From the NCBI GenBank assembly GCA_903901915.1, contig CAIUSV010000013.1, positions 1 through 59,810 of the forward strand: a DNA stretch of 59,810 nucleotides. The letters are read 5' to 3'. Position 1 is the stretch's first letter, and the number at the start of each line of letters is the position of its first letter. Below, piece after piece: positions 1-8,459 of the stretch. A program made the position numbers and the translations under genes. Below the pieces are notes generated by a model. That model searched no databases. It had not been told where the DNA came from and saw only the letters and a list, made by a program, of their open reading frames with translations. Source of the DNA: an uncultured Rhodospirillaceae bacterium. Its GTDB lineage: Bacteria; Pseudomonadota; Alphaproteobacteria; Rhodospirillales; Magnetospirillaceae.

Positions 1-1
1 C

Positions 2-145
2 GCCCTCAACGAGGCCGCCGAGCAGGAAAAGGTCAACCTCGTCGCCACCAGCCACCCCGATTCCATCTATGCCGGAGCCATCGGAGCCGCCCTCTGGGGC
101 GCCTTCCGTCATGAAAAGCTGGCGCGTCTCGGTCACGCGGCATAG
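2..145 (+). CDS. bcrD: Benzoyl-CoA reductase ATPase-type subunit (BcrD/BadG-like), 3' end only
   Basis: The window opens inside this gene; only the last 47 codons and a TAG stop are visible. The C-terminal peptide contains SHPDSIYAGAIGAALWGAF, which matches the end of the ASKHA-type (2-hydroxyglutaryl-CoA dehydratase activator-like) subunits of class I benzoyl-CoA reductase. That enzyme couples ATP hydrolysis to two-electron dearomatisation of benzoyl-CoA in the cytoplasm. The convergent operon next door carries dch, oah and had, the next three enzymes of the same pathway, which supports the call. Whether it is the BcrD or BcrA type cannot be settled from the tail alone; BcrD is preferred from the SIYAGAIGAA wording. 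Confidence 0.72.
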   Translation, partial: ALNEAAEQEKVNLVATSHPDSIYAGAIGAALWGAFRHEKLARLGHAA

Positions 146-155
146 CCGCGGCCCG

Positions 156-183
156 GCCACCATCGCCGTTCGGCGGTGGTGGC
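156..183. terminator. Hairpin between convergent bcrD and thioesterase genes
   Basis: A 13-base stem (156-168 against 171-183, one G-T wobble) closes over a two-base centre in the 42-base gap between two convergent stop codons. It has no U-tract on either side, so it is not a textbook intrinsic terminator. Its position between converging genes suggests a shared bidirectional terminator or mRNA end-stabiliser. Confidence 0.5.
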
Positions 184-187
184 GCGA

Positions 188-598
188 TCAGCCGCCTTCA
201 ATCATCAACCGTTTCGCCCCGGCGGCGACCTCCGGGGGGAGGGGGCACGACCGGCGGGTTTCTCGGTCGAAATGAACGGTGGTCAGTTCACAGACCGCCG
301 ACAGTGCCCCGGGCTCGATCCGGTAAAGTTCGTGGACGTAGCGAATCACCTTGTCGCGCACCTCCAACACCCGCGAGCGGATCTCGATGATGTCGCCGGC
401 CAGCAGTTCCGCCTTGTAGCTGATGTTCTGCTGCACCGCCGCCATGGCGTGGCGCCCCCGCAGATAGGAGGGCGTCAGGCCCATGGCGGCGAAGAACGGC
501 CAAGTGGCCTCGTCGAATTTACTGACGTACCACATGACGTTGACATGGCCCATGTGATCGCATTGCCACGGATAGGTGGTGCCGCGATAGGTGAGCAT
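188..598 (-). CDS. Acyl-CoA thioesterase, 4-hydroxybenzoyl-CoA thioesterase (hotdog) family
   Basis: A protein of about 136 residues with the 4HBT hotdog signature near its N-terminus: CDHMGHVNVMWYVSKFDEA, where the Asp and His-Val-Asn positions match the catalytic loop of the 4-hydroxybenzoyl-CoA thioesterase group. It should hydrolyse an acyl- or aroyl-CoA to the free acid and CoA in the cytoplasm. It is the last gene of the minus-strand operon and begins two bases after the dch stop, so it is probably translationally coupled. The ATG at 598 was chosen because it places the hotdog motif at the normal distance from the N-terminus; an in-frame ATG at 616 would add six residues. A likely role is releasing CoA from stalled aromatic or alicyclic intermediates; the substrate is not shown by the sequence. 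Confidence 0.8.
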   Translation of the reverse strand: MLTYRGTTYPWQCDHMGHVNVMWYVSKFDEATWPFFAAMGLTPSYLRGRHAMAAVQQNISYKAELLAGDIIEIRSRVLEVRDKVIRYVHELYRIEPGALSAVCELTTVHFDRETRRSCPLPPEVAAGAKRLMIEGG

Positions 599-600
599 GG

Positions 601-1371
601 CTAGCCGTTGCTCCATTGTGGCGGCCGCTTTTCCTGGAAGGCGACCAGACCTTCCAGGGCATCCTTGGTCTTTATCAGATCGACGCCGCACAGGTGCTCG
701 ACCTCGTCCAACCGCTCGGCAACCCGACGGGCCAATGCCCCCCTCGCGGCCTTGACGGCGAAGCGGATGGCCGAGGCGCTGAGCGGCGCATAGTAAGCGT
801 CGAACCAGGCCAGCGCGGCCGCTTCGGGATCATCGGCGACACGGTCGGCCAAGCCCATGCGCAACGCCTCGTCGGCGCCCACGCTGCGGCCGGTGTACAG
901 CAGGTCTTCGGCCGCCGCCGGCCCGATCCGTTCGGGCAGCAGGCAACTGGCGGCGGGGGCGAAGACGCCCAGCTTGATTTCCGGCTGCCCCAGCTTGGCG
1001 TCGGAGGAAACCAGGATCATGCTGCCGGCAAGGGCGACTTCCAGACCGCCGCCGAGGCACTGGCCGCGCACCGCCACCAGGATGGGGCAGGGGAAGGCCA
1101 GCATCCGCTTCAGCAAGCCGTGCAGAACCGCCAGCATGCCGGCCATCTGGTCGGGGAAATGCTCTTCGATGCTGGCGCCGAAGCTGAAATGGGGGCCGGC
1201 GTGATCCAGCAGCACGGCGGACAGGTCCTTGTTGTTCTCCTGGGCCGCCAGGGCGGTGTCCAGGGCCTTGATCATGGCGGCGTCGATGATGTTGGCCTTG
1301 GGCCGGTCGAGGCGCAGGCGCAGTAGCTTGCCGTCACGGTCAAGCCAAGTTTGCAGCGGGCTGTCGGTCAT
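601..1371 (-). CDS. dch: Cyclohexa-1,5-diene-1-carbonyl-CoA hydratase
   Basis: A 256-residue crotonase-family protein, the usual length of dienoyl-CoA hydratases of the benzoyl-CoA pathway. It shows the crotonase oxyanion-hole regions (PHFSFGASIEEHFPDQ, then RGQCLGGGLEVALAGSM) and LGQPEIKLGVFAPAASCLL, wording seen in Dch rather than in fatty-acid crotonases. It adds water to cyclohexa-1,5-diene-1-carbonyl-CoA, the benzoyl-CoA reductase product, giving 6-hydroxycyclohex-1-ene-1-carbonyl-CoA. The ATG at 1371 overlaps the oah stop by four bases (ATGA) and has a GGGAG ribosome-binding site about nine bases upstream; a longer in-frame extension upstream lies inside oah and is not needed. Confidence 0.88.
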   Translation of the reverse strand: MTDSPLQTWLDRDGKLLRLRLDRPKANIIDAAMIKALDTALAAQENNKDLSAVLLDHAGPHFSFGASIEEHFPDQMAGMLAVLHGLLKRMLAFPCPILVAVRGQCLGGGLEVALAGSMILVSSDAKLGQPEIKLGVFAPAASCLLPERIGPAAAEDLLYTGRSVGADEALRMGLADRVADDPEAAALAWFDAYYAPLSASAIRFAVKAARGALARRVAERLDEVEHLCGVDLIKTKDALEGLVAFQEKRPPQWSNG

Positions 1372-2477
1372 AAGGAGGTTCTCCCAGGCATCAATGCATC
1401 GATCAGGTCGGGGGTCCAGGGCGCGCCCTTGGCCTGAGCCTGACGCAGCGCCACGAAGTTCACTTCGCGTCCGACCTCCTTGTTGCCGACGGCGAAGGCC
1501 TTGAAGCCGGCATGGGATTCGGTGGCCATGTTGACCGCCGCCCAGGCACGGTTGCTTTCCTTGTTGCGGTTCCACGCCTCCAGCTTGGGCTTGCGCAATT
1601 CCTCCAGGGTTTTGGCCAGGGCCTCGGGCGACATGTGGAGGAATTTGGCGCACAGTTCCTCGATCTTGGCGTCGAGGCGCGATAGGTCGATCTCACCGCC
1701 TGCCACGATCTCCCTGGCGGCTTTCAGTTCGGCGCCGGTCTTGGCTTCGCCCAGGACCCACTCGCCGAATTCATCCACCACCCGGTCGGTAATCACGGTG
1801 GGGTTGGCGACGAAGCGGCCATCGACCTTGAGGGCCGGGACCACGGCGCTGATCATGCCGAGGCGCCGCGCCTTGTGGGCCGAAATGGAATCGCACAGGA
1901 TGCCGGCGGCCATGGCCTCTTCCGCGCCGATCATCACCGGCAGGAAATCGGTGGCGCCGCCGACCATGGCGCCGCCGTGCTTTGGTCCGGCTTGTCCGAA
2001 CTGGGCCAGATCCTGGGCCACCGACAGGTCGCAGGCCAGCCCCAGTTCCTGGCCGCCACCGCTGCGCAATCCGTTGACCCGGCAGATCACCGGCTTGTCG
2101 CAGGCGAGGATGGCCGACACGGTGTCGTCGAACAGCCGCATGAACCGGCGGAATTCCTGTGGGTTGCCGGCGTAGTAGGTGGCGAAGTCCATGGCGTTGC
2201 CACCGGTGCAGAATGCTTTCTCGCCAGCACCGGTCAGCACCACTGCCACCACGTCGCGGGCTTCACTGGCGGTGCGCAATGCCTGCTGCAACGCTTTCAG
2301 CATGGTAATGGAATAGCTGTTGAACTGCCTGGGGTTGTCGATGGTGATCCAGACGTTGAACAGGCCCTCGGCCGCCGGGCGCGTCTCGTAGCGGATGCCC
2401 GGGTCCGACGGCGCTGGACAGGCGGCATGATCCACCAGCCGGGAGGGCGCGGTCTTGCTGACGATATCTTGGGTCAT
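1368..2477 (-). CDS. oah: 6-oxocyclohex-1-ene-1-carbonyl-CoA hydrolase
   Basis: A 369-residue crotonase-superfamily protein, much longer than ordinary enoyl-CoA hydratases and matching the Oah size class. Visible features are the oxyanion-hole segment EKAFCTGGNAMDFATYYAG, the second one NGLRSGGGQELGLACDLS, and a long C-terminal helical region ending in WTPDLIDALMPGR, typical of Oah. It hydrolytically opens the alicyclic ring of 6-oxocyclohex-1-ene-1-carbonyl-CoA to 3-hydroxypimelyl-CoA. Gene order had-oah-dch with tiny spacers (three bases to had, four-base overlap to dch) puts it in the middle of the ring-cleavage trio. Confidence 0.92.
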   Translation of the reverse strand: MTQDIVSKTAPSRLVDHAACPAPSDPGIRYETRPAAEGLFNVWITIDNPRQFNSYSITMLKALQQALRTASEARDVVAVVLTGAGEKAFCTGGNAMDFATYYAGNPQEFRRFMRLFDDTVSAILACDKPVICRVNGLRSGGGQELGLACDLSVAQDLAQFGQAGPKHGGAMVGGATDFLPVMIGAEEAMAAGILCDSISAHKARRLGMISAVVPALKVDGRFVANPTVITDRVVDEFGEWVLGEAKTGAELKAAREIVAGGEIDLSRLDAKIEELCAKFLHMSPEALAKTLEELRKPKLEAWNRNKESNRAWAAVNMATESHAGFKAFAVGNKEVGREVNFVALRQAQAKGAPWTPDLIDALMPGRTSL

Positions 2478-2480
2478 GAT

Positions 2481-3548
2481 CTAGGGCACCAACACGACGC
2501 GCCGGGCGATGCGGCGATGATGGACGGCGTCGAAGACCTCGTTGATGCCGTCCAGCGGGTGTTCCTCGACGAAGGGCAGCACCTGCACCTTGCCGTCCAG
2601 GACCAGATCCAGGGCCGGCCCGTAGTTGGACAGCACGCAGCCCCAGTTGCCCAGGGCGCGGCCGTGCAGTGCCATCAGGTTGGAGAGACGGATTTCCACC
2701 TTGTCCAGGGTGAAGCCGACCACCGCCAGGGTCGAGCCCTTGACCATCAGGCCGAAGGCGGTTTCCTGGCCGATCTTGGTGCCCGAGCACTCGAACACGA
2801 ACCATTCGATCGGGCGCAGGCCGTGCTCCTTGGCGAAGGCGGCGACCCGCTTCTTCAACTCGCGCCCGTCCATCTCGCGGGCGTTGAGCGTCAGATCGGC
2901 GCCGTAGCGGCCGATCATTTCCAGCTTGGCCGGATCGACGTCGACGGCGACGACCGTGGCGCCGAAGGCCTTGGCAATCTGGACGCAATAGCCGCCGACG
3001 CCGCCGACGCCGTTGACGATGGCGAGGTCGCCCGGACCGATACCCGACTGGATGACCGCCTGGAACGGGGTGGTGACGGCATCGGCCACCACCGACACCG
3101 AGGCGAGGTGGAGACCGGCCCTGGCCAGGCGGACCTCGTCCACCGGCAACAACCCGTGGGTCGGCGTCCGGATGTGCGAGGCGAAGCCGCCGTCAATATC
3201 GTTGCCGGGCATCCGTTCGTTGACGCACAGCGTGCCCTTGCCGCGCTTGCAGGGATCGCATTCGCCGCAATGGAACACCGCCGGCACGATCACCGCCTTG
3301 TTCAGCCAGTCCTGTGCCCCGGCTCCGGCGGCGACGACGCGGCCACTGATCTCGTGACCCAGGACCAGCGGCAGTGGACGATTGGTGCGCACCCCGTCGT
3401 AATAGAAGCCGAGGTCGGTGTGGCAGACGCCGCAGCCGGCGATCTCGATCACCACTTCGCCGGGCCCGGGGGGGAAGGGATCGAACGCCTGGCGTTCCAT
3501 GGGCTGGCCCACACCCGTCATCACCCAGCGGTAAGCTTGCTTGTTCAT
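2481..3548 (-). CDS. had: 6-hydroxycyclohex-1-ene-1-carbonyl-CoA dehydrogenase
   Basis: A 355-residue zinc-dependent medium-chain alcohol dehydrogenase. Catalytic-zinc residues are visible at [18 protein letters not shown] (Cys39/Cys42/His43 region) and LGHEISG. A structural-zinc cluster follows at [15 protein letters not shown], then a Rossmann motif [10 protein letters not shown]. The GFYYDGV wording after the first zinc motif is characteristic of Had. It oxidises 6-hydroxycyclohex-1-ene-1-carbonyl-CoA to the 6-oxo compound with NAD+, feeding Oah encoded immediately downstream. Confidence 0.92.
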   Translation of the reverse strand: MNKQAYRWVMTGVGQPMERQAFDPFPPGPGEVVIEIAGCGVCHTDLGFYYDGVRTNRPLPLVLGHEISGRVVAAGAGAQDWLNKAVIVPAVFHCGECDPCKRGKGTLCVNERMPGNDIDGGFASHIRTPTHGLLPVDEVRLARAGLHLASVSVVADAVTTPFQAVIQSGIGPGDLAIVNGVGGVGGYCVQIAKAFGATVVAVDVDPAKLEMIGRYGADLTLNAREMDGRELKKRVAAFAKEHGLRPIEWFVFECSGTKIGQETAFGLMVKGSTLAVVGFTLDKVEIRLSNLMALHGRALGNWGCVLSNYGPALDLVLDGKVQVLPFVEEHPLDGINEVFDAVHHRRIARRVVLVP

Positions 3549-3561
3549 CGGATATGCTCCT

Positions 3562-4419
3562 TCAATCCTTTGGGTAGGTATAGAAGCCCTTGCCGGTCTT
3601 CTTGCCCCATTCTCCCTTTTCGTACATGTCCTTGAGGATGCGGTTGGGCCTAGCGGTTTCGACCCCGGTCTCCTCGTATTCGTCCTGGCGGGCGAGGTAG
3701 GAGACGTCGATGCCGGTGGTGTCCAACAGACGCAGCGGCCCCATGGGATGACCCAGGCCCTTGGTTACCGCCAGATCGATGTCCTCGGCGCTGGCGTAGC
3801 CCTCCTCAAACAGGCTGATCGCCTCGCGGGTCAGCGCCCGGAAGATGCGGTTGACGATGAAACCGGGGATTTCCTTGCGCATCACCACCGGGGTCTTGCC
3901 GATGCGCCGGCAGAACGCCACCACCGCCTCGGTTACCTCGGCGGGCACCTTGGGATGAACGACAACCTCGACCAGTTCCATCACCAGGGCGGGGTTGAAG
4001 AAATGGATATTCAGCACCCGGTCCGGCCGGTTGGTGGTTTCGGCCAGACGCGAGCCGCGCATGTTCGAGCTGTTGCTGCCGAAGATGGTCTTGGGTGGAC
4101 AGATCCGCTCCAGGGCCTGAAACAGTTCGGCCTTGGGCTCGAATTTTTCGATGATGGCCTCGATCACCAGATCGGCCTCGGCCGCCGCGTCGGCGAGGTC
4201 GGGGCAGAAACGCAGATTGGCCAGCGCCGCCGCCTTTTTCTCTTCCGACAGCTTGCCCTTGGCGATCCGGCCGTCCAGGTAATCGCGGGTGAACGCCTCG
4301 GCCGCAACCAGCCCTTCCGGTCGCGAGTCGTTGAGGCTGGTGTTGAAGCCGGACAAGGCGCATTGCAGGGCGATCTGGCGTCCCATGGCTCCGGCGCCGA
4401 CGACCGTGATCTTTTCCAT
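3562..4419 (-). CDS. 3-hydroxyacyl-CoA dehydrogenase, probably 3-hydroxypimelyl-CoA dehydrogenase
   Basis: A 285-residue NAD-dependent 3-hydroxyacyl-CoA dehydrogenase of the stand-alone (PaaH/HbdA-like) type. It has an N-terminal Rossmann fold, [19 protein letters not shown] at residues 5-23, then [13 protein letters not shown] and [17 protein letters not shown] of the catalytic region. The C-terminal dimerisation domain contains [18 protein letters not shown]. The start at 4419 puts the dinucleotide motif right after the N-terminus. In this operon the expected substrate is 3-hydroxypimelyl-CoA from Oah, giving 3-oxopimelyl-CoA; this assignment rests on context. Confidence 0.86.
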   Translation of the reverse strand: MEKITVVGAGAMGRQIALQCALSGFNTSLNDSRPEGLVAAEAFTRDYLDGRIAKGKLSEEKKAAALANLRFCPDLADAAAEADLVIEAIIEKFEPKAELFQALERICPPKTIFGSNSSNMRGSRLAETTNRPDRVLNIHFFNPALVMELVEVVVHPKVPAEVTEAVVAFCRRIGKTPVVMRKEIPGFIVNRIFRALTREAISLFEEGYASAEDIDLAVTKGLGHPMGPLRLLDTTGIDVSYLARQDEYEETGVETARPNRILKDMYEKGEWGKKTGKGFYTYPKD

Positions 4420-4432
4420 GCGGGTTATCCTT

Positions 4433-5194
4433 TTACTGTTTGCGGCCGGCGAATCTGGCGATGCCGTCCTTGCGGTCCTTGGCGGCATAGCAGCCGGTCG
4501 AGACCTCGATGTCGAAGCCGGTGGAATGGTCCATGTCCATGGCGTGGTCGATGCAGCGCTTGGCCCCCCTGACGGCGACCTGGACGTTGCCCTGGATCCG
4601 TTTGGCCAGGGCAACCGCCTCGTCCATCAGGGCTTCCGCCGTGACGATGCGGTTGATCAGGCCAAGATGTTCCGCCCTGGCGGCATCAATGGTGGCGGCG
4701 GTGAGGATCAGTTCCTTCGCCCGTGCCGCGCCGATCAGCTTGGGTAGCTTGCGGCAGCCGCCGGCGGCGGGGATCAGCCCCCACTTGACCTCGGGCAGGG
4801 CGAAGGTGGAGCGCGCCGTGGCCAGGATCATGTCGCAGGCCAGCGCCAACTCGAAGCCGCCGGCCAGGCAATGGCCGTTGACGGCGGCGATGGCCGGCTT
4901 GGTCAGTTTTTCCAGGTCCTCATACATGGGGAACAGGTCGCCCAGGCGAAACTCGTGGGCCTCGTCGTCGCTCAGGGTCTGGCGTTCCTTGAGGTCGACT
5001 CCGACGCAAAATGCCCTTTCCCCCGCCGCCGCCAGGATCATCACGTCGATAGTATCGTCAGCTTCGATCTGGCGGACGGCGTCGCGCACGGCCCGCACCA
5101 TGGCGCGATCAATGGCGTTCAGCGCCTCGGGACGGTTGAGGGTCAGCACGGCGATGCCGTCGCCGCGATTTTCCAGCAGGATTTCGCCGGCCAT
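4433..5194 (-). CDS. Enoyl-CoA hydratase/isomerase family protein
   Basis: A 253-residue crotonase of ordinary beta-oxidation length. It carries LNRPEALNAID, the first oxyanion-hole strand ERAFCVGVDLKER, and NGHCLAGGFELALACDMI, where the Glu of GGFELA is the usual acid/base position, followed by LPEVKWGLIPAAGG. The start at 5194 has a GGGAG site eight bases upstream and sits two bases from the thiolase stop. It probably hydrates an unsaturated dicarboxylyl- or crotonyl-type CoA ester during breakdown of pimelyl-CoA or glutaryl-CoA derivatives. It lacks the extra length of Oah and the Dch-specific wording, so it is not a second ring-modifying enzyme. Confidence 0.82.
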   Translation of the reverse strand: MAGEILLENRGDGIAVLTLNRPEALNAIDRAMVRAVRDAVRQIEADDTIDVMILAAAGERAFCVGVDLKERQTLSDDEAHEFRLGDLFPMYEDLEKLTKPAIAAVNGHCLAGGFELALACDMILATARSTFALPEVKWGLIPAAGGCRKLPKLIGAARAKELILTAATIDAARAEHLGLINRIVTAEALMDEAVALAKRIQGNVQVAVRGAKRCIDHAMDMDHSTGFDIEVSTGCYAAKDRKDGIARFAGRKQ

Positions 5195-5196
5195 GC

Positions 5197-6390
5197 TCAG
5201 CTCTCCCGCCGGATGATCATGGCGGTGGTGACGCCGCCGCCGCCGCAGATGGAGGCGACCCCAAGTTCCTTGTTCCGGCGGCGCAACACGTTGTCCAGCG
5301 TTACCAGGAGGCGGGCACCGGTGCTGCCGGTGGGATGGCCCAAAGCGATGGCGCCGCCGAAGGCGTTGACCCGGTCGCGATCCCAGCCCAGCACGCGCTC
5401 GTTGGCGATCATCTGGGCGGCGAAGGCCTCGTTGACCTCGATGAAGTCCATGTCGGCCAGCGACATGCCGGCGGCCTTCAGCGCCAACGGGATCGACCAG
5501 CCGGGGCCGTCGCCCATGGTGGCGGGCTCGACGGCGGTCTGGGCCGACGCGACGATCGAGAACAGCGGCGTTCTGCCCATGGCCCTGGCGGTTTCCCGCG
5601 TGGTCAGCACCAGGGCGGCGGCGGCGTCGCCCATGCCGCAGGAGTTGCCGGCGGTGATGGAACCATCCTTCTTGAACACCGGTTTCAGTTTGGCCAGCCG
5701 CTCGGGCGACGAGTCGCCGCGGATGGATTCGTCGCGTGAGATCGTGGTTTCGTCGCGGTCGCGGGAGGCGGCAAGCGTCACCGGCGCGATCTCGCTGTCG
5801 GTCAGCCCCGCCGCCTGGGCGGCGGCGGCCTTTCTCTGCGAAGCCACGGCGAAGTCGTCCTGCTCCTGGCGGCTGATGGCGTACTTGGCCACCAGGTTTT
5901 CGGCGGTCATGCCCATGCCATAGCCGCACAGCGGATCGACGGTATCGCTCCAACTGTCCGACAGGGTCTTGTCGCCCAGTTTGAAGCCTTCCCAGCGGAC
6001 GTTCTTCAGCAGGTAGGGCATGGTACTCATGGATTCCATGCCGCCGGCCAGAATCACCTTGCCGTTGCCCGCCGCCAGTTCCAGCCCGGCCAGCATCACC
6101 GCCTTCATGCCAGACGGGCAGGCCATGTTGACGGTGAAGACCGGCCGGTCGAGGGCGATGCCGCCGCGTACGGCGGCGGTTCGCGACGGATTGGGGCCAT
6201 TCCCGGCCTGACGGCAGTTGGCATAGATCGCCTGATCGATCTGATCGCCGGACAGCCCGGCCCGCTCCAGGGCGGCACCGATGGCGACGGCGCCCAGATC
6301 GTAGGCGGGAGTGTCCTTGAAGCTGCCGCCGAAGGCTCCCATCGGGGTGCGCACGGCGCTGATGGCGACGATATCGCTGCTGCTGCCCAT
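5197..6390 (-). CDS. Thiolase / acetyl-CoA acyltransferase
   Basis: A 397-residue thiolase II family enzyme. The nucleophilic cysteine lies in VNMACPSGMKAV (Cys91), and the C-terminal catalytic segments are GGAIALGHPTGSTGAR and GVASICGGGGVTTAMII. The MACPSGM wording instead of the commoner VCGSG is seen in a thiolase subgroup outside fatty-acid FadA. It should cleave 3-oxopimelyl-CoA with CoA to glutaryl-CoA and acetyl-CoA, completing the sequence begun by Oah and the dehydrogenase. It is followed two bases later by the crotonase gene, and its own start lies two bases after the amidohydrolase stop. Confidence 0.88.
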   Translation of the reverse strand: MGSSSDIVAISAVRTPMGAFGGSFKDTPAYDLGAVAIGAALERAGLSGDQIDQAIYANCRQAGNGPNPSRTAAVRGGIALDRPVFTVNMACPSGMKAVMLAGLELAAGNGKVILAGGMESMSTMPYLLKNVRWEGFKLGDKTLSDSWSDTVDPLCGYGMGMTAENLVAKYAISRQEQDDFAVASQRKAAAAQAAGLTDSEIAPVTLAASRDRDETTISRDESIRGDSSPERLAKLKPVFKKDGSITAGNSCGMGDAAAALVLTTRETARAMGRTPLFSIVASAQTAVEPATMGDGPGWSIPLALKAAGMSLADMDFIEVNEAFAAQMIANERVLGWDRDRVNAFGGAIALGHPTGSTGARLLVTLDNVLRRRNKELGVASICGGGGVTTAMIIRRES

Positions 6391-6392
6391 GA

Positions 6393-7235
6393 TCAAAGCC
6401 CGTAAACGCGGGCGGCGTTGCCGCGCAGGATCTTGTCGGCGACCTTTTCGCTCAGTCCCAACTCGGAGCGGATGCAGGCGATGGATTCGGCATGGGTGAC
6501 CGCAGGATAGTTGGTGCCGTAGATCACCTTGTTCTGGCCCCGGGTCTTCATGAAGTGGACCAGGGTGGGTTCGAGGTACTTGGGATTGTGGGCGTCGATG
6601 CCGAGATAGACGTTCTCGTGCTTCCAGGCCAACGAGATCATCTCCTCGGTCCACGGCCAGCCGGTATGGGCGCCGATCAGCTTCAGCTCGGGGAAGTCCA
6701 GGGCGACGGTATCGAGATGGATGGGGCGGCCAAGCTCGTTGGGCATGTGCTCGGCGGAATGGCCGACCTGCATGGACACCGGGATGCCGAGTTCGACGCA
6801 CTTGGCGTAAAGCGGATAGTACAGCCGGTCGTTCAGCGGGATGCCGAAACCGTAGGTGTGGATGTAGACGCCCCGGAAGCCGTACTCCTTCACCGCGCGC
6901 TCGACATTGCGGACGCTTTCCAGCTTGAGCAGCGGATTGAAGCCGCACAACCCCACCAGCCGGTCGGGATGGCGGCTGACGGCGGCGTGGACCTCCTCTT
7001 CGGAAATGTCCCAGACCATGGTCTTCTTCTGGTAGGACATCATGCGGATGGCGGGGATCAGTGCCTTGTCCAGGCCGGCGGCGTTCATCATGGTGACGAA
7101 GTCATCGATGGCGACGCCTTTGACGCGGTCTTCCATCTTCCACCACTTGATCAGCCTGTGCATCTCCGGCTGGCCGTACCAGTACTTCTCGATGGCCTCG
7201 GGAGTGAACAGATTGCAATGAAAGTCGATGGCCAT
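6393..7235 (-). CDS. Amidohydrolase-2 (TIM-barrel) family protein with altered metal ligands
   Basis: A 280-residue protein of the Amidohydro_2/ACMSD-like superfamily, with a TIM-barrel pattern of strands ending in metal-binding positions. It shows DFHCN at residues 4-8 where DxHxH is usual, QVGHSAEHMPNE, LKLIGAHTGWPW, and VIYGTNYPAVTH where GSDYP/GTDYP is usual. Thus the second N-terminal His and the C-terminal Asp ligands are both Asn. Relatives decarboxylate or hydrolyse aromatic or ring-derived acids. It lies second in the benzoyl-CoA operon, between the CoA-transferase and thiolase genes, which suggests processing of a carboxylated aromatic or alicyclic acid. The exact reaction cannot be told. 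Confidence 0.75.
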   Translation of the reverse strand: MAIDFHCNLFTPEAIEKYWYGQPEMHRLIKWWKMEDRVKGVAIDDFVTMMNAAGLDKALIPAIRMMSYQKKTMVWDISEEEVHAAVSRHPDRLVGLCGFNPLLKLESVRNVERAVKEYGFRGVYIHTYGFGIPLNDRLYYPLYAKCVELGIPVSMQVGHSAEHMPNELGRPIHLDTVALDFPELKLIGAHTGWPWTEEMISLAWKHENVYLGIDAHNPKYLEPTLVHFMKTRGQNKVIYGTNYPAVTHAESIACIRSELGLSEKVADKILRGNAARVYGL

Positions 7236-7275
7236 GATGGTCCTCTTCGCGGTTGCGTGGTGAGCGGGGCGGGCT

Positions 7276-8406
7276 TCAGCGACGACCGAAGGCTCCGCTC
7301 CGGTGAAGGTCAGCCAACTCGGCCTCGGAAAATCCCCAGCGGGCCAGGGCATCGTCGTCGTGTTCGCCGACGCGGGGCGGTGGCAGGTCGAGTTCGGCCG
7401 TGGTTCGGCTGAAGCGCGGAGCCGGGGCGGCCTGGGTGACGCCGCCCCGTTCGGCGAAGGTTCCCCTGGCAGCGTTGTGGGGATGAGAAGGGGCCTCGGC
7501 GAGGTCGAGGATGGGGGTGACGCAGGCGTCGGTTCCGGCGAACTCGGCCACCCATTCATCGCGGGTTCGCTTGGCGAAGGCTTCGGCCAGAATGCTTTTC
7601 TGGCCGGGCCAGGTGGCGGCATCCAACTGAGTGGCGGGGTCGAGAGTGATGCCCAGCCTGTCGAGCAGTTGGCGGTAGAATTGGGGCTCGATGGGACCGA
7701 CCGCGACATGCTTGGCGTCGGCGCAGGTATAGGTGTCATAGAAATGGGCGCCGCCGTCGAGGTAGTTGGAGCCGCGTTCCAACCGCCATTTTCCCTCGGC
7801 ATGCAGGCCGAGAAAGCGGTTCATGGACAGCGAGGCGGCGTCGAGCATGGCACCGTCCACCACCTGGCCGATCCCGGAGGCTCTGGCTTCCAGCACGGCC
7901 GCGACCAGTCCGAACGCCATCAGCATGGCGCCGGCATAGTCGCCCACCAGATTAAGGGGAGGGACCGGCTTGGCGTCTTTGCCGCCGATGGCATGCAGCG
8001 TGCCGGCAATGGAAATATAGTTGATGTCATGCCCGGCGGTATGGGCCAGCGGGCCCCGCTGGCCCCAACCGGTCATGCGGCCGTAGATCAGGCGGCGGTT
8101 GACCTTGAAGCAATCATCCGGGCCGATCCCAAGGCGCTCCATGACGCCGGGGCGAAAGCCCTCCAACAGAATTTCCGCCTGCTCCACCAGCCGCAGGGTG
8201 GTGGCGATGGCGTCGGGGGTTTTGAGGTCGAGCGCGACGGAGCGGCGCCCCCGGTTCAGGATATCGAAGCGCGATCCCTTGCCCCTGGCGTCGGAACGAT
8301 CGATGCGGACGATATCGGCGCCGAGGTCGGCAAGCAGCATGGCGCAGAACGGCGCCGCGCCCAGTCCCGCCAGTTCCACTACCTTCAATCCCGCCAACGG
8401 TCCCAT
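7276..8406 (-). CDS. CaiB/BaiF family (class III) CoA-transferase or alpha-methylacyl-CoA racemase
   Basis: A 376-residue family III CoA-transferase. The N-terminus reads GPLAGLKVVELAGLGAAPFC followed by LADLGADIVRID, the CoA-binding start typical of the family. LILL-type strands lead to EGFRPGVMERLGIGP, then GHDINYISIAGTLH, and NLVGDYAGAMLMAFG holds the conserved Asp. The GLGAAPFCAMLLADLGAD wording is closer to the racemase branch (Amacr/MCR) than to formyl-CoA transferase. It is the first gene of the minus-strand operon, about 30 bases below the promoter. It may activate or epimerise an aromatic or branched acyl-CoA; the substrate is unknown. Confidence 0.82.
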   Translation of the reverse strand: MGPLAGLKVVELAGLGAAPFCAMLLADLGADIVRIDRSDARGKGSRFDILNRGRRSVALDLKTPDAIATTLRLVEQAEILLEGFRPGVMERLGIGPDDCFKVNRRLIYGRMTGWGQRGPLAHTAGHDINYISIAGTLHAIGGKDAKPVPPLNLVGDYAGAMLMAFGLVAAVLEARASGIGQVVDGAMLDAASLSMNRFLGLHAEGKWRLERGSNYLDGGAHFYDTYTCADAKHVAVGPIEPQFYRQLLDRLGITLDPATQLDAATWPGQKSILAEAFAKRTRDEWVAEFAGTDACVTPILDLAEAPSHPHNAARGTFAERGGVTQAAPAPRFSRTTAELDLPPPRVGEHDDDALARWGFSEAELADLHRSGAFGRR

Positions 8407-8437
8407 TGGTCACGCAATCCCGGCTTCCAGTTTCGTT

Positions 8438-8459
8438 AAACATACTATACAGTCGGTTT
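8438..8459. promoter_or_regulatory. Palindromic operator, probable TetR-family binding site
   Basis: A 22-base imperfect palindrome in which eight of eleven base pairs are symmetric: outer arms AAAC/GTTT, inner arms ACT/AGT, and a central TA step. It lies between the divergent CoA-transferase and TetR-family genes and overlaps the -10 region of the minus-strand promoter. This is the expected geometry for a repressor that blocks RNA polymerase. Confidence 0.65.

Noticed and set aside
1875-3635. A 586-codon open frame on the plus strand
   Set aside because: It lies antisense to oah and had, which carry clear family motifs. Its translation is His/Gly/Ala-rich shadow sequence typical of high-GC antisense frames.
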